Assembly: GCF_938039205.1 (NCBI RefSeq)
Contig: NZ_CALHVM010000025.1
Location: 22,530-86,529 of the forward strand
Direction: 5' to 3'
Source: an uncultured Campylobacter sp.
Lineage (GTDB): Bacteria > Campylobacterota > Campylobacteria > Campylobacterales > Campylobacteraceae
DNA length: 64,000 nt
Of this stretch, positions 36,599-45,546 are shown one piece after another (the stretch's first letter is position 1; the number at the start of each line of letters is the position of its first letter). The translations under genes were made by a program, and so were the position numbers. The notes beneath the pieces are model-generated. The model searched no databases, was not told where the DNA came from, and worked only from the letters and a program-made list of their open reading frames with translations.

Positions 36599-36990
36599 AT
36601 TTATTCCTTTTTATCACTATTAACGCAAATTTGACGAGCCCATAGCTTTCAAATTTTTAAAGAAATGATTTTAGCACAGCTTTTATTATTTAAATTTAAA
36701 GTTTTGGCCTATGTTGGATATTGTTTACTTTATATTTTAGTTTTTAAATTTTATTCAAATTTAAGATAGTAAATATATTATATTATATAATACCGAAATA
36801 GATTGAAATCAATCATAATAAATTGATAACAACTACTGTTATATTTACACAGTATAAAAATAAGCTTTAGATTTAATTTTAATTATATTAGAAAAATAAA
36901 TGAGAATTTAAGCGAACTAATAATAAAATACCGACCGATAAATAAAGTTAAGTTTTATTTAAATTTATAATGGAGGTTAGAAAGCCCGTC
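36599..36990. promoter_or_regulatory. AT-rich divergent promoter region surE / nrfH (right copy)
   Basis: Mirror of 4482-4873. The FNR/CRP-like box lies at 36799-36812, about 180 bases before the nrfH start, which is far for direct activation at an nrfH promoter close to the gene. TATATTA-type -10 candidates exist near 36880. Confidence 0.4.
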
Positions 36991-37512
36991 ATGGAAAACA
37001 CGAAGAAAAAAGCATCCATCTGGGTCATTCTTTTGTTGCTATCGTTTGGAGTGGTTATCGGTCACGGACTATACACTTTTTACTATGCCAAGGGATTTTC
37101 ATACTTTAGTCCGGATCCTGCAGCCTGTAAAAACTGTCACGTGATGAATCAAGTCTACGAAAGCTGGTCAAGAGGCGGACACCAAAACGTCGCTACCTGT
37201 AACGACTGCCATTTGCCGCATGATTTTATAGGATATTGGATCATGAAGGCTCAAAGTGGCCTAGGACACGCGTATGCCGTTACTTTTAAAGATAATCCTT
37301 ATGCATTTACCGCAAACGAAAAAACAAAAAGAGTCGTTCAGGAAAACTGCATGGACTGCCACAAAGAGTACGTTTCAAACGTTATCGACCCGCGCGCCAT
37401 AGGAACCGCAAAACCGTTTGACAAAAATCTCAAAGAGCATCAAGGCAATTCTAGCGAGCCTTTAAGATGCGTATCTTGCCACCGCGAAGCGGGACATGCG
37501 CATAACTTTTAA
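36991..37512 (+). CDS. nrfH: NrfH, tetrahaem menaquinol dehydrogenase (right copy)
   Basis: Identical to 3960-4481. From this ATG the protein is MENTKKKASIWVILLLL..., 173 residues, a good signal-anchor. GGAGGT lies at 36972-36977. The alternative ATG at 36970 directly contains that site. nrfA follows after 19 bases with its own AGGAGGA. Confidence 0.94.
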   Translation: MENTKKKASIWVILLLLSFGVVIGHGLYTFYYAKGFSYFSPDPAACKNCHVMNQVYESWSRGGHQNVATCNDCHLPHDFIGYWIMKAQSGLGHAYAVTFKDNPYAFTANEKTKRVVQENCMDCHKEYVSNVIDPRAIGTAKPFDKNLKEHQGNSSEPLRCVSCHREAGHAHNF

Positions 37513-37531
37513 AATTTAACAGGAGGATAAA

Positions 37532-39238
37532 ATGAAAAACAAAGTGTTGTATGTAGCTACTTTCCTAGTGGCTGTCGTACTCGGTGCGGCTATGTTCGCG
37601 CTTTTTACGGATATCGGCGCCAAAAAAGCCGAAGAAAAGATGTATCCGCTAATGCTCAATAAAGTAAGCGAACTTGAGCCTGATTTTGAAAAATGGGGCG
37701 CAAATTTCCCAAATCAGCTCGATGCTTACAAAAAAATGGAGCATAAAAGCGACGCAAATCCAAAAGGAAGCGAATTCGTAGAAACGGCTTTCGGCGGCGA
37801 TTTACCTTATAGCAAGATTATTCGCTGGCCTGCGGCTACGGTGTTTTGGAATGGTTATGCGTTCGGCGTGGATTACAGCAAACCGCGAACCCACTACTAT
37901 TCGCAGATAGATCAGATCGAGACCAAAAGAAACGACAAGGAGTTTTTAAACTCTCACGGACTTCCAGCGTTTAAAGGCCAACCGGGCGCTTGCGTAAACT
38001 GCCACACCGGCTATCTAACCGCACTTCAGCTAGATCCAGACTACAAACTAACCGAAGATCCGACCCCGGCAGCTAGCTTACCTATGCCTTTCTTTGACGT
38101 AATGCCAAAAGAAGAAGGTCAGAAGAGAAAAGCGGCTTGGACGAAGATGAACTCTATTCCGTATTTTGACGTCATGAAAAAAATCGCGGCTAAACACGGC
38201 GAGAGTATCCACGGGTCGCATCTAGGCAGCACCTGTGCGGACTGCCACCACCCGGACGATATGAGCCTAAGAGTAACAAGACCGGGATTTGTAAATGCGA
38301 TGGTAGGACGCGGATACGAAGCTGACGCTAAAAGCGGCATAAAAGCTACTAGAGCGGAGATGAGAAACTATGTTTGTATGCAGTGCCACGTCGAGTATTA
38401 TTTCGGTAAAGACCAAACACTAACTTTCCCTTGGACTTTCTGGAAAAAAGACCAGCCGTTTAAGATCGAAAATTTCGACCAGTATTACGACGATCAGTTA
38501 GCCAAAGAGGATGGATTTAAATTTGACTACATCCATAAAGATACCGGCGCTAAAATTATCAAGATGCAGCACTCAGAGTCTGAGCTAAGCTCAACCGGTA
38601 TCCACGGAAGAAGCGGCGTAACGTGCGCAGACTGCCACATGCCGTATAAACGCGCCGGAGCTCAAAAGATCACCGAGCATGAAATTTTAACTCCGCTTGC
38701 CGATATAAACGCGGCTTGCAAAACTTGCCACCCGCAAAGCGAACAAGTGCTAAAAGATAGAATTTCATTCGTACAAAATCGCCATGCTTACGAGCTAAGA
38801 AACTGCGAAAATGCGCTACTTTCTTTGATCCAGGACATAAAAACGGCCAGAGCCGAGCTAGCTAAGCATGAGAAATTTGCTTCGATCGCCGATGAAAAAG
38901 AGAGAAAAGAAGCTATCAGTAAGGCTCTTGAAAAGACTCTTTACTTGCACCGCAAAACTCACATCCGCTGGGACTTCGCATTTAGCGAAAACAGCTACGG
39001 CTTCCACGGAGACGAAGAGTCGGCTAGGATCCTAGGTCAATGTAAAGAATTTGCTCGCCAAGGACAAACCGAGCTAGTTAACGAGCTTGCGCCATACGGC
39101 ATCAGCATCAAGCTAACCCAGGAAGCTACTCCAGTTCCTGCGCCTGCTTCTTTAGGACATAAATATCCTATCGGTGTAGCGCCTACCGAAGCTATGAAAA
39201 AAGCCGACGAAGACGTTAAGAACCTAAATTTTAAATAA
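37532..39238 (+). CDS. nrfA: Ammonia-forming cytochrome c nitrite reductase NrfA (right copy)
   Basis: Identical to 2234-3940. AACAGGAGGATAAA precedes the ATG. Its stop is followed within about 6 bases by the terminator, so nrfHA is a two-gene operon. C-type haem maturation genes are not in this window. Confidence 0.95.
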   Translation: MKNKVLYVATFLVAVVLGAAMFALFTDIGAKKAEEKMYPLMLNKVSELEPDFEKWGANFPNQLDAYKKMEHKSDANPKGSEFVETAFGGDLPYSKIIRWPAATVFWNGYAFGVDYSKPRTHYYSQIDQIETKRNDKEFLNSHGLPAFKGQPGACVNCHTGYLTALQLDPDYKLTEDPTPAASLPMPFFDVMPKEEGQKRKAAWTKMNSIPYFDVMKKIAAKHGESIHGSHLGSTCADCHHPDDMSLRVTRPGFVNAMVGRGYEADAKSGIKATRAEMRNYVCMQCHVEYYFGKDQTLTFPWTFWKKDQPFKIENFDQYYDDQLAKEDGFKFDYIHKDTGAKIIKMQHSESELSSTGIHGRSGVTCADCHMPYKRAGAQKITEHEILTPLADINAACKTCHPQSEQVLKDRISFVQNRHAYELRNCENALLSLIQDIKTARAELAKHEKFASIADEKERKEAISKALEKTLYLHRKTHIRWDFAFSENSYGFHGDEESARILGQCKEFARQGQTELVNELAPYGISIKLTQEATPVPAPASLGHKYPIGVAPTEAMKKADEDVKNLNFK

Positions 39239-39243
39239 ACCCC

Positions 39244-39275
39244 AAAACCCAAGGCCTGCGGGCTTTGGGTTTTTT
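39244..39275 (+). terminator. Intrinsic terminator of nrfHA (right copy)
   Basis: Mirror of 2197-2228: AAAACCCAAGGCC, a short loop, GGCTTTGGGTTTTTT. Confidence 0.85.
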
Positions 39276-39390
39276 AAATTTACGCATTTTTCTTTCAATT
39301 TTCAAAATCCGAATTTACTTATAAATTTAAATTTTATTGTTTATTTAGCCGTTTTAGGCGATAATCTTCATCAAATTTAAAGGAGAAATT

Positions 39391-39837
39391 ATGCTTAAAA
39401 AATTTATTTTTGCTGCTCTTGCGGCGAGTTTGGTTTTTGGTGCGCAAGATCTTGCGATCAAAGCAAAACCTGCGTCAAGCATCGAGGAAACTTCGGAAGA
39501 GGAATTTGATGAATCGCAAGCGCGCGTAGATGAGTGCATGCAAAAAGATAGCTCAACTGCCGGCATGATACAGTGCATAGACGCCGAATTTGCTATCCAA
39601 GATAAACTCCTAAACCAAAATTACAAGAAAGCCATGAGCGTGCTAAACGACGAAAATAAAAAGAAGCTAAAAGACATCCAGCGTAAATGGGTGGCTTATA
39701 AAGAGGCTAAATGTCCGTTTGTGCCGCCTATGGGTACGCTTTATGCCGTAACGGCCGCTGATTGTTACCTGCAGATGACTAAGGAGCGCGCAAGAGAGCT
39801 TGCAAACTTAGCCGAGGACTTTGAGGGCAATCAGTGA
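39391..39837 (+). CDS. Secreted LprI-like (DUF1311) protein (right copy)
   Basis: Identical to 1635-2081. AAAGGAG precedes the ATG with good spacing. It heads a tight run with lpxB and greA. In C. jejuni I recall no such gene directly before lpxB, so it may be a lineage-specific neighbour. Confidence 0.8.
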   Translation: MLKKFIFAALAASLVFGAQDLAIKAKPASSIEETSEEEFDESQARVDECMQKDSSTAGMIQCIDAEFAIQDKLLNQNYKKAMSVLNDENKKKLKDIQRKWVAYKEAKCPFVPPMGTLYAVTAADCYLQMTKERARELANLAEDFEGNQ

Positions 39838-40868
39838 AGCTACTCATCTCTTGTTTGGAGGCCTCTGCAAATTTGCACTTCGAGCAGGTTTTAGAGCATC
39901 TGCCAAAGTGCGAACTAAAGGGCATTTTTGACGAAAAATTCGGCGAACCTTTTATGCGAAGCTCGGAGTTTTCCGCGATGGGCTTCGTGGAGGTTTTACC
40001 GCTTTATTTTAAGGCAAAACGCGCGATAAAAGAGATGACTCGCCTAGCCGCGCAGTGCGACGCCGTGCTACTCATCGATAGCCCCGCCTTTAACCTGCCG
40101 CTAGCCAAAGCGATCAAAGAAGCCGGTATCAAAACGCCGGTGACCTACTATATCTTGCCGCAGGTGTGGGCATGGAAGGCCGGACGCGTGGCGAAAGTCG
40201 AGGCGTACTGCGATCATTTGGCTTCGATTTTGCCGTTTGACGGGATGTACTACAACCGTTCGCGCTACGTCGGGCACCCGTTGCTTGATGAACTACGAGT
40301 GCGAAAAAACGAGCTTTTGCAAAGCGGTAAGATAGCCTTTATGCCAGGGTCCCGCCGCGCCGAAATTTCGCGGTTGATGCCGATTTTTCGCGAAGTTGCC
40401 GTCCAAATAAAAGATAAAGAAAAACTGCTCGTCGTACCGCCTTTTTTGGTAAACGATATGCAAATTTACGGCGACGTGAGCGGCTTTAGCGTAGTTACTG
40501 ACGCGCCGCGCGCGCTTTTGCAAAGCGAGTTTGCATTTATCTGCTCAGGTACCGCGACGCTTCAGGCTGCACTAGTAGGCACGCCGTTTGTGCTAGCCTA
40601 TAAAGCTAAAGCAATCGATATAATGATCGCGCGGATGTTTGTGAAGTTGCGCCACATCGGACTTGCAAATATCATGTTTGATTTTATGGGCGAAGCGGCG
40701 CTGCACGAGGAGCTACTGCAAGAGGAAGTAATGCCAAGCAATCTAATAAAAGCCTACGAGAGCTGCGATAAAGAGAAATTTATCAAAGGCTGCGAGAAGC
40801 TACGAAAATACCTAGAACACGGCTCTGCAGCCAACGTAGCGCAAATTTTAATAACGAATAAAGGATAA
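39834..40868 (+). CDS. lpxB: Lipid-A-disaccharide synthase LpxB (right copy)
   Basis: Identical to 604-1638. Here lpxB lies in one direction with greA and lpxH. LpxH makes lipid X, one of the two LpxB substrates, so two consecutive lipid A steps flank greA. Confidence 0.96.
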   Translation: MKLLISCLEASANLHFEQVLEHLPKCELKGIFDEKFGEPFMRSSEFSAMGFVEVLPLYFKAKRAIKEMTRLAAQCDAVLLIDSPAFNLPLAKAIKEAGIKTPVTYYILPQVWAWKAGRVAKVEAYCDHLASILPFDGMYYNRSRYVGHPLLDELRVRKNELLQSGKIAFMPGSRRAEISRLMPIFREVAVQIKDKEKLLVVPPFLVNDMQIYGDVSGFSVVTDAPRALLQSEFAFICSGTATLQAALVGTPFVLAYKAKAIDIMIARMFVKLRHIGLANIMFDFMGEAALHEELLQEEVMPSNLIKAYESCDKEKFIKGCEKLRKYLEHGSAANVAQILITNKG

Positions 40869-40871
40869 AAA

Positions 40872-41354
40872 ATGACCGAACCGATGACGCTTTTTGGATA
40901 TGAAAAAATCACAAACGAACTAAAAAATTTAAAGACCGTCGAACGTCCGAATATCGTCGAGGAGATCGACATTGCGCGCAGTCACGGCGACCTAAAAGAA
41001 AACGCCGAATACCACGCCGCGCGCGAAAAGCAGGCATTTATCGAGAGCCGTATCGCCGAGCTTAGCGACATAGTAAGTCGCGCCAAGGTAATCGATCCCG
41101 CCGAATACGAGCACGATAAGGTAAAATTTGGCTCCACGGTCGTCATCATGGACGTAGAAACCGAGCTAGAAAAAACTTATACGCTAGTGGGCACGCCAGA
41201 GAGCAACCTAGAGCGCGGGCTCATCTCGATAAACTCGCCTCTAGCCAAACAGCTAATCGGCAAGAGCGAGGGCGACGAGGTCGCGCTAAATTTGCCAAAC
41301 GGCAGAAGCGACGTCGAGATCGTATCCGTTAGCTACAAACCGATCAAATTTTAA
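40872..41354 (+). CDS. greA: Transcription elongation factor GreA (right copy)
   Basis: Identical to 118-600. AAAGGATAAAA precedes the ATG. The following 133 bases up to lpxH are non-coding, with five AAATTT words; the end of the mirrored segment visible in this window (41471) falls there. Confidence 0.96.
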   Translation: MTEPMTLFGYEKITNELKNLKTVERPNIVEEIDIARSHGDLKENAEYHAAREKQAFIESRIAELSDIVSRAKVIDPAEYEHDKVKFGSTVVIMDVETELEKTYTLVGTPESNLERGLISINSPLAKQLIGKSEGDEVALNLPNGRSDVEIVSVSYKPIKF

Positions 41355-41487
41355 AGCCGATGAACGCGTTTAAAACCGTTAAATTTACGAGCTCGGCCGG
41401 TAAATTTGACTCGTTAAATTTAACTACGGCGCTTGTCAAATTTGAAATATTTAGCCGCAAATTCGGCGCCACAAAAAGTAAAATTTG

Positions 41488-42228
41488 ATGCCTGAGCAAA
41501 TCGTCGTAAAAAACGGCGCGATCTTTATCGCCGACTCGCACGAAAATGAAAATCGCGAAAATTTCTGGCATTTTTTATGCGCGTTAAAAAACGGCGAGCT
41601 AAAGACGCCACAGCTGTTTTTGATGGGCGATATGTTTGATTTTTTGGCGAGCGAGTGCGAGTTTTTCGTCAAATTTTACGAGCGATATATTCACGCGATC
41701 GACGAGCTGGGCGAGGAAATGGAAATTTACTATTTCGAGGGAAATCACGATTTTAACCTAGCAAGGCTTTTTAAAAACGTCAAAGCCTATCCTATCGGCG
41801 CCCAGCCGGTTAAATTTGCCTCGGAGTACGGGCAGAGCGTGCTTATCGCGCACGGGGATATATTTTTGCCTTTTGTTTCAAAATATGCTTTGAGATTTTT
41901 GCGCGTTAAAATTTTTTTAAAAACGATGAATTTTTTCGATAAATTTTTAAATTTTAGGTTCTCGAAACGAATTTTAAATAAGCTTAAACGAAAAATTTTA
42001 GATTATAAAATACCTAATTTTAAGAATTTAGTCGAAGCAAAAATGCGCCGATATAACGCATTTTGCGAGGCTGATGTCGTCATCGAGGGGCACTATCACC
42101 AAGGCGAACAATACACGATAGGTAAACAAAAATATATAAATATTCCATCTTTTGCATGCGAGCAAAGCTATTTTGTAGTAGAATACGACCAAAATATCAA
42201 GTTTGCTCGAAAGAGCGTAAAGGTTTAA
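41488..42228 (+). CDS. lpxH: UDP-2,3-diacylglucosamine diphosphatase-like metallophosphoesterase (LpxH)
   Basis: This calcineurin-like phosphoesterase of 246 residues has the metal-binding blocks FIADSHEN (D16, H18), MGDMFDF (D48), EGNHDFN (N86, H87), IAHGDIF (H122) and EGHYHQGE. These match LpxH, which hydrolyses UDP-2,3-diacylglucosamine to lipid X. Campylobacterota lpxH genes are divergent, so the name rests on motifs and on lpxB two genes upstream. The start may be ATG 41488 or the TTG in AAATTTG three bases earlier. It is the first gene outside the visible inverted repeat. Confidence 0.82.
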   Translation: MPEQIVVKNGAIFIADSHENENRENFWHFLCALKNGELKTPQLFLMGDMFDFLASECEFFVKFYERYIHAIDELGEEMEIYYFEGNHDFNLARLFKNVKAYPIGAQPVKFASEYGQSVLIAHGDIFLPFVSKYALRFLRVKIFLKTMNFFDKFLNFRFSKRILNKLKRKILDYKIPNFKNLVEAKMRRYNAFCEADVVIEGHYHQGEQYTIGKQKYINIPSFACEQSYFVVEYDQNIKFARKSVKV

Positions 42229-42229
42229 A

Positions 42230-43171
42230 ATGCTTAACAACGGCACATTAAAAACCGGTTCAAATGAGATGGAGCTTGTTGATTTTCGTATCTTTAAGCA
42301 GTCGGGAGACAATGTATATGAGGGCATATACGGCGTCAACGTCGCTAAAGTGCGCGAGATCATCAAGATGCCAAATTTAACCGAGCTTCCAGGAGTACCT
42401 GAGTATATCGAGGGGATTTTTGATCTGCGCGGCGTCGTGATACCTGTCATAAATTTAGCCAAATGGATGCAGATAAACGAGCCTAAGGGCGGAGCTATCA
42501 AGCCTCGCGTCATCATTGCCGAATTTAGCGGTATATTGATAGGCTTTATCGTCCACGAGGCAAAGCGAATCAGGCGCATAAGCTGGGCGGATATCGAGGC
42601 GGCGACTTTCGCCTCAAATGCCGGAACGCTAGATAAAGGCAAGATAACAGGCGTAACTCGCATCGAAAACGACGAAGTTTTGCTAATATTAGACCTTGAA
42701 AGCGTCGTCGAAGAGCTTGGCATTTATAGCCCGAAAATGGAAGTAGAGATCGATCAAAGTAAGCTTTTAAGCGGTTTAGCACTAGTGCTAGACGATAGCT
42801 CGACGGCAAGAAAACTAGTAAAAGATATGCTAGAAAAAATGGGACTAAAAGTAGTCGAAGCAAAAGACGGCGTAGAGGGTCTTGCTAGGATGGAGGATCT
42901 TTACGAGATGTACGGCGATAAGTTAAATAACTTTTTAAGGGTGATTTTGAGCGATATCGAGATGCCTCAGATGGACGGATACCGCTTTGCATCGACGATA
43001 AAAGACGATCCGAGATATACGGGAATTCCTATCATATTTAACTCTTCTTTAAGCAACGACTACAGCGAAGCTCAAAGCAGAGAGGCCGGAGCCGCAGCAT
43101 ATCTAACCAAATTTGACGCATCGCTATTTTATAACGAGGTGCTTCGCGTGATCGAAGCGCACAAGAAATAA
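42230..43171 (+). CDS. cheV: Chemotaxis coupling/response-regulator protein CheV
   Basis: CheV couples receptors to CheA and has its own receiver domain, probably tuning receptor-kinase signalling. Residues 15-165 form a CheW-like domain (GIYGVNVAKVREI, FDLRGVVIPVINL). Residues 182-310 form a receiver with the acidic pair D188-D189, phosphoacceptor D242 in LSDIEMPQMDG and the conserved Lys in LTKFDA. Length (313) is normal. It starts 1 base after lpxH, with AAAGG seven bases before the ATG, and cheA follows after 11 bases. Confidence 0.95.
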   Translation: MLNNGTLKTGSNEMELVDFRIFKQSGDNVYEGIYGVNVAKVREIIKMPNLTELPGVPEYIEGIFDLRGVVIPVINLAKWMQINEPKGGAIKPRVIIAEFSGILIGFIVHEAKRIRRISWADIEAATFASNAGTLDKGKITGVTRIENDEVLLILDLESVVEELGIYSPKMEVEIDQSKLLSGLALVLDDSSTARKLVKDMLEKMGLKVVEAKDGVEGLARMEDLYEMYGDKLNNFLRVILSDIEMPQMDGYRFASTIKDDPRYTGIPIIFNSSLSNDYSEAQSREAGAAAYLTKFDASLFYNEVLRVIEAHKK

Positions 43172-43182
43172 GGGGGAAAATC

Positions 43183-45543
43183 ATGGATGATATGAGAGAA
43201 ATAATGGAAGACTTCCTGGTTGAAGCCTTCGAACTAGTAGAACAAATAGACCATGACCTTATAGAACTTGAGTCAAATCCCGAAGATTTAGAACTTTTAA
43301 ATAGAATTTTCCGCGTTGCGCATACGGTAAAGGGGTCATCGAGCTTTTTAAATTTCGATATTCTTACTAAGCTTACGCACCATATGGAGGACGTGCTAAA
43401 CAAAGCTCGCCGAAATGAACTAAAAATAACTCCAGATATCATGGACGTGGTACTAGAGTCCGTAGATATGATGAAGGGGCTACTGCACGGTATCAGAGAT
43501 AGCGGTAACGATACGGATGTAGGCATAGAGATAGAAGATATCTGCAAAAGACTAACCGCGATATCCGAAGGCGAAGCCCCGAGCGCGGCCGTTAGCGAGC
43601 CTGCCCCCGTGGTACCAGAGCCTGTAGTAGAGGCGCCAAAAGAGCCTGAGCCCGAACCTGTTAGCGATGAGAATTTATCAAATTTAAGCGACGACGAAGT
43701 CGAAGCTGAGATAGAAAGACTGCTGAAAGTAAGAAAGGCCGAGGATCAAGCAAGACGGGCTCAAAAAGCAGCAGCAGGCGAAGCGCCAAAACCCGCCGCA
43801 CCAGCCGCATCTCAAGCTTCTGCACCGTCAAATTCAGCTCCGGCTCCAAAGCCCGCCCCAGCAAAGCCTGCCAACAAAAAAGAGGACAAAAAAGTACCGG
43901 CTCCGTCAAGCGGAGCTAGCGCGGACGAGCAGACTATACGCGTCGAGGTTAAGCGCCTAGATCACCTGATGAACCTGATCGGCGAGTTGGTGCTTGGCAA
44001 AAACAGATTACTCAAAATTTACGACGACGTTGAGGAGAGATATGAGGGCGAGAAATTCCTTGAGGAGCTAAATCAAGTAGTATCTAGCCTAAGCCTAGTA
44101 ACTACCGACATACAGCTAGCCGTTATGAAAACGAGAATGTTACCTATCGCGAAGGTATTTAATAAATTTCCTCGCATGATCCGCGATCTAAGCCGCGAGC
44201 TAAATAAGCAAATCGACCTTGAGATCACGGGTGAGGAGACGGAGCTTGATAAATCCATCGTCGAGCAAATCGGCGATCCACTCGTGCATATGATAAGAAA
44301 CTCGTGCGACCACGGCATCGAGGACGGCGCTACCAGGCTAGCTGCTGGCAAACCGGAAAAAGGTACTATTCAGCTAAAAGCCTACAACGAAGGCAACCAT
44401 ATCGTAGTCGAGATCACCGACGACGGTAAGGGACTAGATGCCGATATGCTAAAGGCACGCTCGATAGAAAAGGGCATCATCACCGAGCGCGAAGCCGATA
44501 CTATGAGTGATAAAGAGGCGTTTGGGCTTATATTTAAGCCTGGATTTTCGACTGCTGCGAAGGTAACTAACGTAAGCGGCCGCGGTGTGGGAATGGACGT
44601 CGTAAAGACCAATATCGAAAAGCTAAACGGCATAATCGATATCGAAAGCGAAGTGGGCAAGGGCACGACGATGAAGCTAAAAATCCCGCTCACGCTAGCC
44701 ATTATCCAGTCGCTTTTAGTCGGAGCGCAGGAGGAATTTTTCGCTATCCCTCTAGCAAGCGTGCTTGAGACCGTGCGCGTACCGATCGACGATATCTACA
44801 CGATCGACGGCAAAAACGTGCTTAGACTACGCGACGAAGTGCTTTCGCTGGTTAAGCTCTCAGATATCTTCGGCGTCAAGCAGGTCTTTGACGGCGGAGA
44901 TCAGACCTATGTGGTCGTTATCGGCGTAGCGGAGGCAAAGCTAGGCATCATCGTAGATAGTCTCGTAGGACAAGAAGAGATCGTAATTAAATCAATGGGC
45001 GATTATTTACAAAACATTCCTGGAATCGCAGGCGCTACGATAAGAGGCGACGGCCGCGTAACGCTAATCATCGACGTGGGCATGATGATGGAGATGGCAA
45101 AAGATATAAAAGTAGACATAAAAGCTAGCATGGAATCCTCAAAAAGCGTCAAAGAAAAACCGAGCGATTATAAGGTGCTAATCGTAGACGACTCGAAGAT
45201 GGATAGAACCATAATGCAAAAATCGCTCGCGCCTCTTGGCGTAACGGTGATAGAGGCTACTAACGGCGTCGAGGCTCTAACTATCGTAAAATCTGGCGAA
45301 CATGCGCTTGATGCGATGCTAATCGATATCGAAATGCCGCGAATGGACGGCTATACGCTAGCGGGCGAAATTCGCAAGTACTCAAAATATAGAAATTTGC
45401 CGTTAATAGCCGTAACTTCAAGAACGTCAAAAACCGACAGGCTAAGAGGCGTGGAGGTAGGAATGACTGAGTACATCACCAAGCCGTATTCGTCCGAGTA
45501 TCTCGAAAACGTAGTTAGAAAAAATATCAAACTAATAGGATAG
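43183..45543 (+). CDS. cheA: Chemotaxis histidine kinase CheA with fused receiver domain
   Basis: CheA autophosphorylates in response to receptors and passes phosphate to CheY. The 786-residue protein has an HPt domain (1-110, phospho-histidine H47 in RVAHTVKGSSSFL) and a long Ala/Pro/Lys-rich linker (about 137-245). The dimerisation helix LIGELVLGKNRL and the ATPase domain (N box IRNSCDHGIEDG, DDGKGL, GRGVGMDVV) come next. A CheW-like domain follows, then a C-terminal receiver (about 660-786) with VDDSK and LIDIEMPRMDG. The extra receiver is normal for Campylobacter and Helicobacter CheA and may act as a phosphate sink. GGGGGAAAA precedes the ATG. Confidence 0.96.
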   Translation: MDDMREIMEDFLVEAFELVEQIDHDLIELESNPEDLELLNRIFRVAHTVKGSSSFLNFDILTKLTHHMEDVLNKARRNELKITPDIMDVVLESVDMMKGLLHGIRDSGNDTDVGIEIEDICKRLTAISEGEAPSAAVSEPAPVVPEPVVEAPKEPEPEPVSDENLSNLSDDEVEAEIERLLKVRKAEDQARRAQKAAAGEAPKPAAPAASQASAPSNSAPAPKPAPAKPANKKEDKKVPAPSSGASADEQTIRVEVKRLDHLMNLIGELVLGKNRLLKIYDDVEERYEGEKFLEELNQVVSSLSLVTTDIQLAVMKTRMLPIAKVFNKFPRMIRDLSRELNKQIDLEITGEETELDKSIVEQIGDPLVHMIRNSCDHGIEDGATRLAAGKPEKGTIQLKAYNEGNHIVVEITDDGKGLDADMLKARSIEKGIITEREADTMSDKEAFGLIFKPGFSTAAKVTNVSGRGVGMDVVKTNIEKLNGIIDIESEVGKGTTMKLKIPLTLAIIQSLLVGAQEEFFAIPLASVLETVRVPIDDIYTIDGKNVLRLRDEVLSLVKLSDIFGVKQVFDGGDQTYVVVIGVAEAKLGIIVDSLVGQEEIVIKSMGDYLQNIPGIAGATIRGDGRVTLIIDVGMMMEMAKDIKVDIKASMESSKSVKEKPSDYKVLIVDDSKMDRTIMQKSLAPLGVTVIEATNGVEALTIVKSGEHALDAMLIDIEMPRMDGYTLAGEIRKYSKYRNLPLIAVTSRTSKTDRLRGVEVGMTEYITKPYSSEYLENVVRKNIKLIG

Positions 45544-45546
45544 AAC

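Larger units (their letters stand above)
20882..41471 (-). repeat. Right arm of the giant inverted repeat
   Basis: This is the reverse complement of 1-20590. Its outer end at 41471 lies in the greA-lpxH gap and is set by the window edge, not by a visible sequence break. Because greA continues here into lpxH-cheV-cheA, as I recall for C. jejuni, this arm is the likelier native locus. Confidence 0.97.
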
